From assembly GCA_030762895.1 (NCBI GenBank), contig CM061070.1, positions 37,412,744 to 37,476,743 on the forward strand: a stretch of DNA of 64,000 bases. Reading direction: 5' to 3'. Made by a program: the position numbers and the translations under genes. Under the pieces are notes generated by a model. That model saw only the letters and a list, made by a program, of their open reading frames with translations, made no database searches and was not told the origin of the DNA. Source of the stretch: Sophora flavescens (taxonomy: Eukaryota > Streptophyta > Magnoliopsida > Fabales > Fabaceae). Positions 44,146 to 56,663 of the stretch are shown one piece after another (the first letter of the stretch is position 1; each line of letters starts with the position of its first letter).

Positions 44146-44676
44146 CTTCCCCTTGAATGATTATATACCATAAGTATGCCTCGTTAAAACTTTGCTAAGA
44201 AAAATCCAGTGAGATAAATACTCAACGAAGGAAAAAAGTACAACATTCATGGTTACACACTTCCCATCAAAATACATCATTTGTGAAATGTCCTTTAATT
44301 GGCACATCTCAATGTCATGAATGTGCTTCTTGAAAATTGAAGTTGTCAATGCTTTTGTGAATAAATCTGTTGGGTTGTCACTTGATCGAATTTTGCAAAC
44401 ATCAACATCACCTATCTTTTGGAGTTCATGAGTATAAAATAATTTTGGTGAAATGTGTTTCGTTCTATCATCCTTTATGTAGTCACATTTAATTTGTGCA
44501 ATACATGTTGCATTATCTTCATGCAATGTCATTGTCTTGTCATCTTCTTTCACCAATCCGCATGCTCCTCTAATATATTGGGCCATGGTTCTTAGCCATA
44601 TGCACTCACGACTTGCTTCATGAATAGCTAATATTATTGAATGATTTGATGAGATAGTCATGATTGTTTGCTTCAC
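44146..44676 (-). pseudogene. Copia RNase H and polypurine tract remnant
   Basis: The minus-strand frame from 44676 reads a copia RNase H C-terminal half: EASRECIWLR, MTLHEDNATCIAQIKCDYIK, DRTKHISPKLFYTHELQK and SSDNPTDLFTKAL. It ends just before a purine run, AAGGGGAAG (44146-44154), and the LTR start TGTTGTAAATATTTAG at 44145. The lineage differs from the SIRE-type elements in the window (Ivana-like is a guess). Confidence 0.75.
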
Positions 44677-45700
44677 GGATCGCTAAGAGATAGCAGTTTC
44701 TCCACATGTGAAAACATAACATGTTTGCGACCATGCTTTATAGGGATCGGAAAGATATCCAGGCATCAGCATATCTCACCAACTCTGACTTCACTCCATT
44801 GGAGTAAAACAAACCCATATCAGATGTACGACAGAGATATTGCAGAACTTGTTTGGCTCCGGTCCAATGTCTTTGGGTTGGTGCTGAACTAAATCTTGCT
44901 AATAAGTTTACTACAAATGCTATATCTGGTCAAGTGTTATTTGCAACTTGAAAGATACAAAAGTGCTCCAATGGCACTAAAGTATAGTACTTCAAGACAA
45001 TTAATTTCTTCATCATCTTCTCGTGGAAGAAAAAGATCTTTTTCACAAGTGAACGAACAACCATTGGAGTGCTTAATGGATAAGCTTTATCATATAAAAT
45101 TGTTTCAAAAATTTTCTATATAAGAAGATTGATGAATAAATATTCCACTTGTGAAATGTTCAAGCTGAAAACCAAGATAAAATTTTATCTTTCCAAGATC
45201 CTTCATTTGAAACTTATTCTTTAAATATTCTATAGTCTTTGAGATCTCTTCTGGAGTCCTTTTTGTATTTAAATCATCAACGTAGACAACTACTATTACA
45301 AATCCAGAATTTGTTTTCTTGATGAAAACACAAGGGCAAACAAGATTATTCTTGTACATGCTTTTCAATAAATATTCACTCAAATGAGTGTACCACATGC
45401 TCCTGATAGCTTTAATCCATACAAGAATCTTTGCAATTTAACATAGTACATCTGTCGAGATTTTGAATTTCATGCTTTAGGCATCTTAAATCCTTCGGGA
45501 ATTTTCATATATATATATATGTCATTATCCAATGACCCATATAAGTGAGTTGTCACTACATCTATTAGATGTATGTCAAGTTCTTCAGAGACTACCAAAC
45601 AAAGGTTGACAACTTCGTGTGTCTGGACTACTGGTCCAAATGCTTTAGTTTGCCTAATAACCATAGTTAAACTTGTATTATTTATTTCTATTTTGGCCAA
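44677..45700 (-). pseudogene. Copia reverse transcriptase remnant
   Basis: Two minus-strand pieces are recognisable. 45700-45470 matches the RT start with CLVVSEELDIHLIDVVTTHL and IPEGFKMPKA. 45398-45105 contains the catalytic YVDD box (VVVYVDDLN) and MKDLGKIKFYLGFQLEH. Stops and frameshifts separate them, and 44677-45104 is the decayed connection to RNase H. No active enzyme is possible. Confidence 0.75.
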
Positions 45701-46460
45701 TCAATTTAATGTCGACATTCCTCTATAATTTGAGCTTCATGCTCATTATCATTAATAATTTTAGAAGTGATTGATATCGCATACGCAAATACATTATCAA
45801 CAATAATATTATATAGTTCCCTCATATTTTCATATTTTAATGAGATCTTATAATTTATCAGTACCGAAACCATTTATGGGGTAGCTTTCATAGAAATATG
45901 GGGATGTTGATCTTTATTGCTTTTGACCTCTTCTGGAGTGTCAATTTCCCATTTCAAGGAACAATATCTTTTGCATGGTGTACTTAGATTCATGGGTTGT
46001 CATAGTCACAGGTTGTCCTGCAAGGACAATTAATCATGTAGTAATAATTGCAGTTAATACATGTTTATATACATATGTATTTTCAATGATACGACGTTTC
46101 ATAGTTGAACTTGGATGACAAAAACAATCATGACAAGTACAAAAGTTTTAGGATCAGCACTTTCGGTGGATATAATTTGACTCAACCATCCATACTTTTA
46201 TGAAATATAATCCTAATGAGAAACATGGACTTCTATTGTTAAAACTGTAGAGGTAACATAGGATATTATACATCTCCCTCAATTATAGTTTCAATGTGAT
46301 ACTCTTTGCCACATATATCTTTGAAACTTAGTAGATTTCTTTGGGATCTACTAGAGTGCAATGCATCAAAATATAACTTTGTTCCATTTGAGAACATTAT
46401 AAAGGCTCTTTCAAGGCCTTAAATTTCATTTGTAAACTCCTGGTTGCAAGTTGATAATAA
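45701..46460 (-). pseudogene. Decayed copia protease/integrase-linker region
   Basis: Most of this stretch is too degraded to assign. Near 46460-46240 the minus strand still reads fragments like MEQSYILMHCTL and DPKEIY, which resemble the segment between protease and integrase of small copia elements. A deletion of most of integrase is inferred. Confidence 0.4.
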
Positions 46461-46865
46461 GTACACATGTGACCATCTGACTTCTAGTCACAAAATATAT
46501 AAATAGTAGATATGATACATAATATATCTGTAAAATTCAACTCTAACTTTAGTTAGTGAATAACTTTATAACCAATATCCATTAACAACGCACAAGATAT
46601 GAAAACTCATTATTTTAAAGAATCTTATAGTCCTTCAATGATATCATTATCAATCATCAATATTGACTCAGAATAACACCGACCATACTGTCAATTAACA
46701 AAATTATTTACACTTTTTTTTATAAGAAAATTATTTAGACTAGTAAACTATTGGTTTGCAACAATATAGTAAGCTTTTGCATCACAAGTACATAACAAAC
46801 TTCTAGTTTACAATGTTTTCAATTGTACTCATATCTTTTGGACTTGATAATGAACAAGTAAGATA
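46461..46865. other. Non-coding spacer before the second CACTA
   Basis: AT-rich, no ORF of note. It may contain the remaining 5' part of the copia pseudogene. ATA (46863-46865) directly precedes the CACTA end. Confidence 0.4.
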
Positions 46866-46879
46866 CACTAAAAAAACCC

Positions 46880-47270
46880 TGTTTGGCGACCGAAGAATTC
46901 AGTCGCTAAACATGCTAATTTGGTCGCTATCTTGTTTAGCGAGCGAATTAGTGACCAAATTATGGTGGTAGTAGAAACCCTGGCTGCTGAGGTTTTAGCG
47001 GCCGAGTTTGTAATTCAGTCGCAAATTGGCGACCAGTAGTTCGCACGCTAACATATATATTTCGGCCGTTGATGAGTTGGTCGCTTAATTAGGGTAACCG
47101 AATTTGATAACTGATATACGGTCACTAAGTCGACCGCTATTGTTGGTTACCTCAACCAAATTAGCGACCGTTGTTTCGGTCGCTAATCATGAAATAATTT
47201 ATACTTTTTTTTCTTTTAACTTAATACTAGCGACCGAAATATGGGTTGCTATTTCGGTCGCTAAAACTAA
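46880..47270. repeat. Subterminal repeats of the second CACTA
   Basis: Around a dozen mutated copies of 'gcgaccgaat' and its complement. They are more degraded than those of the element at 25263, in line with greater age. Confidence 0.75.
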
Positions 47271-47479
47271 TTTTTATTTTTTGTTTTTATTTAAAAATTA
47301 ATATTTATTTTTTGTTATTTTTTAAAAATTTATTTAAAACATTAATTACGAATGCAACTCACAAATACAAAAATAATGAATGTATATAAATGATAATAAA
47401 AATGTCATATAGTATTAGTCTAGAAATCCATAAAATGAAAAAAAAAATCAATCATCATGCTGAGGCGGAGGCGGAGGAA

Positions 47480-48653
47480 CCTAATCATCCTCAACGTCCG
47501 TACCGCCGACGTCTGCCATCTCATCGTCCTCTGGAGCAGCAGCATCAGCAGCAGGAGGCGGCGGAACTGGAGGAGCAACAGGAGGCGACATAACTGCCGG
47601 AGCATCACCCTCAGCAACTGGAGGCTGGATCCTCATTTGCTCCAACACCAACTACAGTGTGTGGCCTTGCTCGATGGACCTCTGCATCAGCTGCTGGTGT
47701 GCCTGAGTCAACCGTGCAATCTGCTCCGCCATCAGTCGCCCTCTCTCCCTCTTCTACCGAAGCTCCGCGTTCAGCTGCGTGATGGTGTCCTGCATCTGGT
47801 TGAACGGCTCTGGAGGGACGGTATCCACGTAGGAAGGAGCAGGCGTGCCGGATGATGAAGGGATAAACTCGCATCCCAAGGGTCCGAGGCCATACATGTG
47901 CCCCTTCTTGTTCCTACCCACGACGACCTCCAAATAAATGGCGTAATCGTTGACGGGGACAGGAGAGTGGGGCCCCTCATCAGTCAAGGCCTCATCCTGT
48001 GACTGTGAGACATGTGATATGGCATCGTCCTTCTTCTCGTTGAAGCCCACCTGCAAAGTATAGATGTAGAGATTTAGTTACAATTATAATCAATATTAAC
48101 AAATAAATAATAATAAATTACATGTATATACTAAAATGTTTTTTACTTACAGCATAGTTAAGAGCCTTGTTGTTGACCCATTCCCGTGACTTCAACTTCT
48201 TTGTCCTCTCCACCAACTCCATAGCAGTGAGGAGTCGTTGTTTCTGTGCTTTCTGCACAGAAAAAATAATATTAAATTCATAAGAATATTAAAAAAAATG
48301 AAAACTAATTAAATAGTACGCTCAGTTAATAAAGTTTTAAGTATTACCAGCTCGTCGAAGTGGGCGGCGGCTGATTTAGAGCCGCCGGTGTAGGCATATG
48401 CACCACCATCAGCAGCTCGATTACGCTGAGTTGTGACCTGCTTCTCCTGGAACTTCTCAGTAGCCCAGTACTGTTCCAGCCCCCTCCTGATCTCAGGATC
48501 CAACCATTTCCCCTTATCCTTACCCTTCATCAACTTGTTCATGGCATTCTTCATGGCCAATGAACCTTTATGCTCAAATATGGACCTGATGAGCTTCTCC
48601 AATGCTTGGTTTCACCTATACTCTTTCTGCAAGACACACTTGTTAGGCAATTG

Positions 48654-48731
<78 letters not shown>

Positions 48732-49312
48732 TTTAAATTAATAGGTAATGTAAATTTATTTTAAATAATATAATAAATTGTTACCTTAAACTCTTTAAAC
48801 AGCTGATCCCTATGGCCCTCAGGGATCCCCTTCCATGTAGGCCATGGACCATCAAACTTCCGCTTTATGATCTTCGAGATCGAATCATAAGGGCCCTTCG
48901 CCGGTAGAAAGCTGCAAGAAAATTAGAGCATTAATAAATGTTATGAATAATTAAACAAGTAATATGGAAATTAATGATACTTATATATAAAAAAAGTAAA
49001 TTAGCTTACTCGTCATCCCCCCTGGGGATAAGAAGAGTCCTCCGGTCGGATGAACCACGCCTCTCCTGCACCGCTGATGATGATGGTTCTGGCACGGGTG
49101 TGGATGATGACAGTGCAGCCTGTGTCTCGACATCCGTGGGCTACGAAATGGGTGCAAATCCATCACCCTGAGGCCTGTCCACAGAGGTACTGGCAGGGTG
49201 ATCTCGATCAGAAGTCGGTGTGTCGGTCAGGGGAGGATCTCTCACAGTACGACCTCTGCCACTGCGTCCCCGACGACCACCACGCTGCCCCTACCTCTAG
49301 TGGAATCTGCCA
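47480..49312 (-). pseudogene. Transposase_24-type gene of the second CACTA
   Basis: Exon-like pieces on the minus strand correspond one to one with the 3' exons of the other CACTA: about 49312-49012 (glycine/arginine-rich start, ending before a GTAAGC donor), 48912-48784 (KRKFDGPWPTWKG-type motif), 48626-48351 (EKFQEKQVTTQRNRAADGGA, YTGGSKSAAAHFDEL), 48250-48150 (MELVERTKKLKSREWVNNKA) and 48056 onward (GFNEKKDDAISHVSQSQDEA, RNKKGHMYGLGPLG, coiled-coil end). The protein would be the TNPA-like DNA-binding partner. Stops at several places (for example the 48602 ATG region and 49145) and an (AT)n expansion in one intron indicate decay. Confidence 0.7.
48654..48727. repeat. (TA)n microsatellite in a CACTA intron
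   Basis: About 37 uninterrupted TA units. The matching intron in the first CACTA (29770-29800) has only a short 'atatatat'. The tyrosine/isoleucine-rich ORFs over it are artefacts. Confidence 0.95.
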
Positions 49313-49399
49313 TCTGTGTAAAAAATGATAAAGCTATTACATCACAATATAAATAATAACTAATTAATCAACAAGTTTAGACATGAATAAACATTACAC

Positions 49400-52300
49400 A
49401 ATGAATAATGCATCTATAAAGTACCTAAGTAGAACCTCCGTCACTAAATTCACCTCACTCTTATCAGTCTCAGTTGATTTGAATGTGCCTTCGCTAGATT
49501 CGTCCAACTCAGATTGATCCATTAACTGTCTTTCAACTTCTTCCCCATCGTCGAAAATGTCCACCAGAGAATTAACAATGATGTCCGGCGTAATATCCAA
49601 CAATATGTGGGGCCCTGAAAACTCATCATCTTGCTACGGAGCATCTTTTTCAGGCTGAATGATGACGTTATCAGTAACTGTACTGCGAGCCTTTGTCTTA
49701 ATCACACCCAACCAGCCTTGATGTCCTCCGGGATATGGCGTGTAATAAACCTGATCGACCTGTTGTGAAAAAATGAATGGGTCGTATGCCTTATTATACC
49801 TATGAGATAGCCTAACTTCAACAATGCCGTACTTTTTATCGATTTTTGTCCCTACGTAAAGAGTAGGATCAAACCAATCACACTCGAAGAGAACTAACTT
49901 CATCACAGGGAAACCGATACACTCAATTTCAAGGATGTCTATTAGAACCCCATAGAAATCATCCTCTACATTGCCATCAGTGGCTCGCACACAAACACCA
50001 TAGTTACACGACTACATTCCTTCACTCCATTGATTTGTGTTAAATTTATATCCATTTACAATGTAAGTGTTCCATGATGTAATCCATCTTTTAGGCCCCC
50101 ATTCCAAATGAATATTCTTAACCTACATTTTTAATGAACCACACAGCAAAGTGAGAAGTAATTTCTCGATCAACCTGAGCGTTCGAAATGTTAGGTTGGA
50201 TTTCCCTTAGAAAATTTTCATACATCCTACACATGGGAGGTTAACAGCAGGACGATTAATAACCATAAATGACAATTGAACTTATAAAAGACATTGTAGA
50301 CACTTACTCTAAATATGGCACCATCTCATCACAATTTTGAAGGATGTACAGATGAGCAGCATTAATGTCACGCTGCTCCAAGAAATATCCTTGAGATTTG
50401 CCACTAAATCTGTCGGATAGTTGAATATTGATATAGGAGGACTAGTTGAACATCCTTCACCCGAATCAACATTTCGAGGCATCCTAGTCCTTCTCGTGTC
50501 AACTTCATCCAGATAGTAATAAGAGGCAAAAGTGGAAGTCTCATCTACTAAGTATGCTTCACAAATGGAACCCTATACTCATGCCTTGTTCTTGACTTTG
50601 TGTTTAAGGAAATGCAAAAACCTATTAAAGATGGATACATACAAATAATTACTAGTTTTAAGTTAAGATAAAATGGATACCCCTCATTTGGATACATACA
50701 AATAATTAATTAAAGTAATTGATGTTGTATACCTCTCAAATGGATACATCCAGCGGTATTGGACTGGACCACCAACTTTTGCTTCGTAAGGTAGATGAAA
50801 TGGAAGGTGTTCCATTGAGTCAAAGAAACTTGCGGGAAGATTTGTTCCAACTTACATAACAACACGGGTATCTTCTCCTCCATATCCTTCAATTGTTTCA
50901 TATTTAGTGTTGTCGAAGTAAGCTCCCTGAAAAAGTGGCTAAGCTCAACAAGTGGGTTCCAAATTGGTTTCGGTAATGCATCGAATGCAATTGGAAGCAA
51001 CCGTCGCATGAACACGTGACAATTATGACTCTTCATTCCATGTAACTTTGCTTCCTTATTGTCAACACATCTACCCAGATTGGAAGCTTACCCATCGGGC
51101 AACTTTAGTTCTTTAACCCACTTACAGACAACTACTTTCTGTTGTTTGCTTAGTGTATAACTTGCCTTTGGTTTAATAAGTCTGCCACGACCACCGTCTT
51201 GCAACTCAAGCTCCTTCCGATTACAAATTTCCACAAATCCAATCGGGCTTTATTTGTATCCTTTGTCGTCCCCTTGATGCCCATCACAGTGTCAAACACA
51301 TTTATAAACACATTCCTCTCAGTATGCATGACATCAATGTTGTGACGGAGTAGGTGCGTTCTTCAACACGGTAACCTCCAAAATATACTTTGTTTTGTCC
51401 AATTATGCTTTACGCATAATCAGGAATATGTTCTCCTTGTGATTCATGGACGAGCAGTAAATTCTCTACTCTCCTTCATACATAGACAAACGAAGGGAAG
51501 TGGGTGTGGTCTTCGCACAACGCTTCTTGAATGCATTCTTGTTCCTCCTATAAGGATGATTTGTGGAAGGAATTGTCGATGACAATCAAAATATGAGATC
51601 TTTCGACTATTTTGAAGCGTGAATGTCTTCAATCGCTCCATAGGCGAGGTAGACATTAATCGTCCACATCAAAGCTGCTTTCATCATGAAATTCTGCCTC
51701 AAAGATACGTCATAAGTCAACACACCATCATTGACAACATTGTTAACTCATCTATCAGCAGCTGCAAGTACACATCAATCTTCCCTTTTGGATTAGATGG
51801 ACCCGGAATTATGACTATCAGGAACATAAACTCCCGCTTCATGCACATCCCTGGGGAAAGATTGTACGGAGTCAGGATAACCGGCCAACAAGAGTGGGCT
51901 TTCTAGATTGCCCGAAAGGATTAAATCCATCCGTACATAATCCCAATTGGACATTCTGAGGGTCCTGCGAAAACGCCATATGAACCCTATCAAAATGCTT
52001 CTAAGCTTCTCCATTCGACGGACGACACAAGACATCTTGATTCCTCTGATGCTCACTATGCCACCTCATGTGAGATGCAGTGGCCATTGAAAAGTACAAT
52101 CTTGTAAGTCTTGGCACGAATGGAAAGTACCACATCTTTTTTAATGTGGTCTTCTTATCAATGCCCCTCCTAGTGGTTTTCTTGTACCGATCCGCACCAC
52201 AAAATCAACAACATGTTTTGCCATCCGCTGAATCATCCTTATAGTACAACATACATCCATTCGGGAAACAATCAATTTTCAAACACCCTAGACCCAAATT

Positions 52301-52982
52301 CTCCACAGACTTAGCATGATAAAAACTAGTTGCATCAGATTGTCTTCCGGCAATGCCTTGGACATTGACATGGCGAGGCGATCAAAACATCCTTCTTGCA
52401 TATTGTAATCAAATTTGACACTCAACCATTCCATACACATCGGCAACTCCGTGTACTCCCGACATCCTTCCCACAACGAAGATCTTGCAGCACTCAGCAT
52501 GTCATAGAATCTTTGAGCTTCGGGATTCGGATTCTCCTCTATGTATTGGGAACTCATTCCACCATATTCTCCCCCATCTTCTAGTGCAAAACCAACCGAA
52601 GGTCCAGCATGATCCATTATCATCTGCTCGTATGGATTCAATTTTTCCCTCCGCTCACCACTTCCATAGTACGAACCTTCAAACACAGCCGGGTTAAAAT
52701 CGGGCAACGTCTTACCATGGTTACTCCACCAATAGTAATAAGGCATGAAGCCCTTCTCATAAAGATCGGCCACAACTCCATCCACGCTTTTGAAAGATTT
52801 ACACTTGCATCTTTTGCAAGGACACCTCAAATGATCGTCGCCCCGCCTTATAAATCTCTCCTGGCTAACAACTAAACCCTAAACTCTATAAACTCACCCA
52901 CTCCAACTGTAAACTCTTCCCTAAGATGTTTGTTCCGATCCAACCTATGATACATCCATTTTTGATTCTCCGGAATCTCCAT
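49400..52982 (-). pseudogene. TNP2-type CACTA transposase, decayed
   Basis: The ATG is at 52982 (context GGCAGGAATGGAGATTCC). Domains in order on the minus strand: Transpos_assoc (about 52982-52400, with MRCPCKRCKCKSFKSVDG and YYYWWSNHGKTLPDF), the TNP2 core (about 52390-51250, heavily frameshifted; LAMSMSKALPEDNL at its start), DUF4218 (51036-50710; MKSHNCHVFMRRLLP) and DUF4216 (49990-49640; LVLFECDWFDPTLY, DPFIFSQQVDQVYY). This is the full order of plant En/Spm transposases, which cut and join element ends. Many stops and shifts show it is dead. It supplies the region deleted from the CACTA at 25263. Confidence 0.8.
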
Positions 52983-53174
52983 TCCTGCCAATTAAATAGC
53001 CTGAGCAACCCTACAACGACACTTATATATTACGGTGCATTCCAATAACTTCATCAATCTCCTTCTTATGACAAGCTATGAACCTATCCCATTCGAGAAG
53101 AAAAATTTACCATACTCGGTTAATAATAATTATTCCCTTATTCAAATGCCTTATACTTAACGAAATTTCAGCAG

Positions 53175-56100
53175 TGTAACAACCTGATTTTTAATTACGC
53201 TGTTTAACCAGTTAAAATATAATTAATTATATTTTAATCAGAGAGTTAGAAAGTGATTTTAAATAAAATAAAATCATATTCACAGTCTCTCTTATGGTAG
53301 AAGGTTACGGTGAAATTTTGGGTTTAAAACTCAGACGAAATCGGTCTGTGTTTTTTCTTGTGATATAATTTTATACCAGACGTAAAACCCTAATTTGACC
53401 CGAAACTGAAATTTGTAGTTTTTTTATATTATGTTCGTGAGGAATTCTACTTTCCAAATTTCTGATCAGAAATAAAATATTATGTTTATTCGGACGAATT
53501 TTGGTAAAAGTTAGGATGGAAAATAGTCGGTGTTTTCACTGACAGTAAGATTTTAATGATCAAAAAGCCTAATTTTGAGTTGTGAAAGAAATGGCTTATA
53601 TTTAAATCATATTTCTAATGATTTTGGTTGTTTTTAAAATTTTCAACCGAAAACGAAATATTATGCTTTTACGCGGGTGTAAAACCCTAATCGGGAAACT
53701 GACGGAGTCGAAAACGGAACTGCAGAGACCCGTCAAGAGATCGGGACAACGGGTCATACATGATGACTCATGGAGGATGAGTTACCAAGTATTTATGAGC
53801 ATTCAATGCTAGTAATCATGACTTTTAGGTAAAATGACCAAAATACCCCCAAGCTTCCGCATTTATTAACAAGACACATCTACGCACTCTTAACCACTCA
53901 TTTTACATGGTTGTAAACCTCCCACATATCCACAATTTCGTGCATCCATATATACTAAACCATACCTATTTCAGTTTGCTTTCGCTTCATCATTTTCCTC
54001 TAAAAAACCGAAATCGGGTAAATAACGGAGCTGCGTATGGGGTTTCTGGGAACCGCTAACGGATTGAATCGATGAGTCATGGATGACTCATTAGATGTGT
54101 CCCAAAATCAGTCACACCTCCCTTCATTCTCCACCAAGTATTTTAACCAAACCATGGTTACAAATTAACTCTAGTTAGGTTATTATAACCATAATTAAGT
54201 TATTATATTATTTTCTAAACTTAACCTATGTCAACTAACCTAACCTTGGTTCATTTTTAACAATTAAACAAAGCCATTTCACTCCCTCACACTCTCATTT
54301 TTCGTGGCTGCCTTCCTTTCCCACACTTAACACATTTCTTTCTCTTCCTATTTTCATTCAAACTTGTTCTTCACCAAGAACACCAAGAACACTAAGAACA
54401 TCCTTTATGTTCTTGAGAAGTTCTTCATTTCTCCTCAAGTTCTTGATAAAACTTCTTCATTCCAAGGTTAGGAATCCCTTCCTCATCATCTTATCTTCAT
54501 TAATCATGCATCAAATCTTCACTTTAATCAACTTTTCATAAATCTCCATTTCTAGATCTAGAACTTCAAATAATTCTAGAAAATTGTAGAAAAATCATTT
54601 TAATGTGAAACCAATTTCTATGATCCTTATATGACTTCTACTTTCATTATCTAAGAGCATGTAAGCAAAATAATTTTCCTTCCTATTTTTCTATATATGG
54701 CCGAATCTAAGTATTGGTAGGCAAATGAGATTTTGTTCAACTTTTAAGTTAGATGAAGTTGTTTATAAGCTATCTAGGGTTTCTATGTTCTAAATATAAG
54801 AGTTTAAAATCAAAAGAAATTCCTAACCCTATTTTCTAGTCTTGACCGAGATTGGGTTCATATAAACAAAATAACAATCTTCAACTAGATCATGATTTGT
54901 ATCAACTATTTAAGGTATGTAGGTTCTAGATCCAAGAGTTTGTGAGCAAAAGGAATTTCTAGCCTTTTTTTATTATTATGTCCGTGACCCTAACCATAGA
55001 GTTTAGAGGATTTTGTTTCATATTTTTGAATTGTAACACTTGATTTATGTTAGTTAATACTCTAGGAACTAAGATCCAAAAGATGGAGTTGAGAAAATAA
55101 CCCTAGCCTATTTTTGATATCATGGCCGAACCTAGAATGAATTAGTCATAGTTGGTTTTTGTTTGATTTATTTGTGTTATGTTGTTTTGGTTGAAGGTTA
55201 ACCATTAACTGTGATAGAGTAACGAGGATCGAAAAGTTCGGGACTTCGGTGATAGGTTCAGGTGGGGGAAAGGATCACTCTGTCGTCGGAATCGATAAGT
55301 AGTATATTATATAATATTTGTGTAGGGCGAGCTAAACCCTACTAGTAGTCGAGTAATCGACAAGACCAAAATCACATTGGAAACCTTTTTCTGAAAAACC
55401 AATAGTGATTCGGGATTGTAGGTTTATCAATGTTAGGATGATTTTATCTTATCTGAGGTTGATTGAACTTATTATTATTATTGAGTTGCTTATGTGATAT
55501 TTTGTGGTATTTGAATATTTCTGATATTGTGTTATGCATGATTTACCTGGTTTTTAATATTGTGCATAGTGGATTTTAAGCAAAGATATATGTTGTTCGA
55601 GAGATAATTGTTTGGGTGTGAGGATAATGGTGACTTAGAGGTGCCTAACCTAAATGAGTTATTTTAAAGAGGAAGGGTGACATAGAATATGTGTTAAGGC
55701 TTTGATGGAAGGTTAAGGCACTAGGATGTTATTAATATGGGTTAGTGATATTCATGTGTTTACGTTGTTGTTCACAACCGTATATTTGGAATATACGAGG
55801 TCAAGAGTTCTCGTTAGACCGTTCCACCTTAGAATTTAAGTTGTGCAACGATAGCGTCATTGCTATGCATGAGCACCCTTGATAGAGATCAGAGAGAACC
55901 AGGGTGTGCACCGACGGTACTGTGCTGTTATAGTGTCATTGCTTTGCATAAGCATTCTCACCATGGATGAGAATGTGCACCGGCGTTCGAAACGCGTCAC
56001 CTGGACGACTGACTAACATTCCTAACGAGGAATGTGTGACAGGATTAGTGGTGGCCACGTCAGTATCAAAGTTTAGTTGCGTGAGATTGGGGTAGAGGAT

Positions 56101-56663
56101 GGTACATTAATTTGATGATGATTTGTTAGTTATGTATGTTGATTGTCTGTGACATTTATTGTATGATATGCTATGACTCATTTCCGCTTTTGGATGATAG
56201 AAATGTTTCTTATCTCCTATATCTTTCTGTGTGCTGTATTTTATTTCTGATGTGATCGTACGAGAAGACTCGATGGAGGAACTAGTTGCTGAGGAGTTAG
56301 ATGGAACTCCGTATGAACCAGAGGCGGGAGGACGAGCTGTGGATTCCAACAATATAGTTTAGTGTCTAGGGCCAGGGAGTCTTATAAGATGTTTTATTTT
56401 CCGCTGATTATAAGTAGTCTGCATAACTAAATACTTGTGCAGGATCCTACTGATAGGATACCCTAAACAGTGTTTTGGTAATGTAATGAACAAACATATG
56501 TGTATTTATATATTATAACTTTGGTGTGTTTAATTTGTAGAAGTTATATGGTTAGGAAATAAGTTTTTAATTTTTTCATATTTTCAACGATAAGCGTGCG
56601 ATTAAGTAAATAAATAATAAGGTTTTAATCTAATAATACAATGGGGCACAACGGGGTGTCTCA
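53175..56663 (+). mobile_element. Solo LTR, TGTAACA...GTGTCTCA family (copy 2)
   Basis: It begins TGTAACAACCTG and ends GGGGTGTCTCA, flanked by AGCAG (53170-53174) and TGCAG (56664-56668), a 5-bp duplication with one change. The matching uninterrupted site exists in the other CACTA (near 28470, opposite strand). It is 3489 bp against about 2756 bp for copy 1; the difference lies mainly at 53470-54060, where 'cggtgttttcactgacagtaag' and 'atgatgactcatgga' sections appear extra or duplicated. No coding content. Confidence 0.8.

Noticed and set aside
47420..47617. Leucine/arginine-rich ORFs opposite the CACTA transposase end
   Set aside because: They are antisense frames of the Transposase_24 coiled-coil region.
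48433..48764. Tyrosine/isoleucine-repeat proteins
   Set aside because: They translate an (AT)n microsatellite within a CACTA intron.
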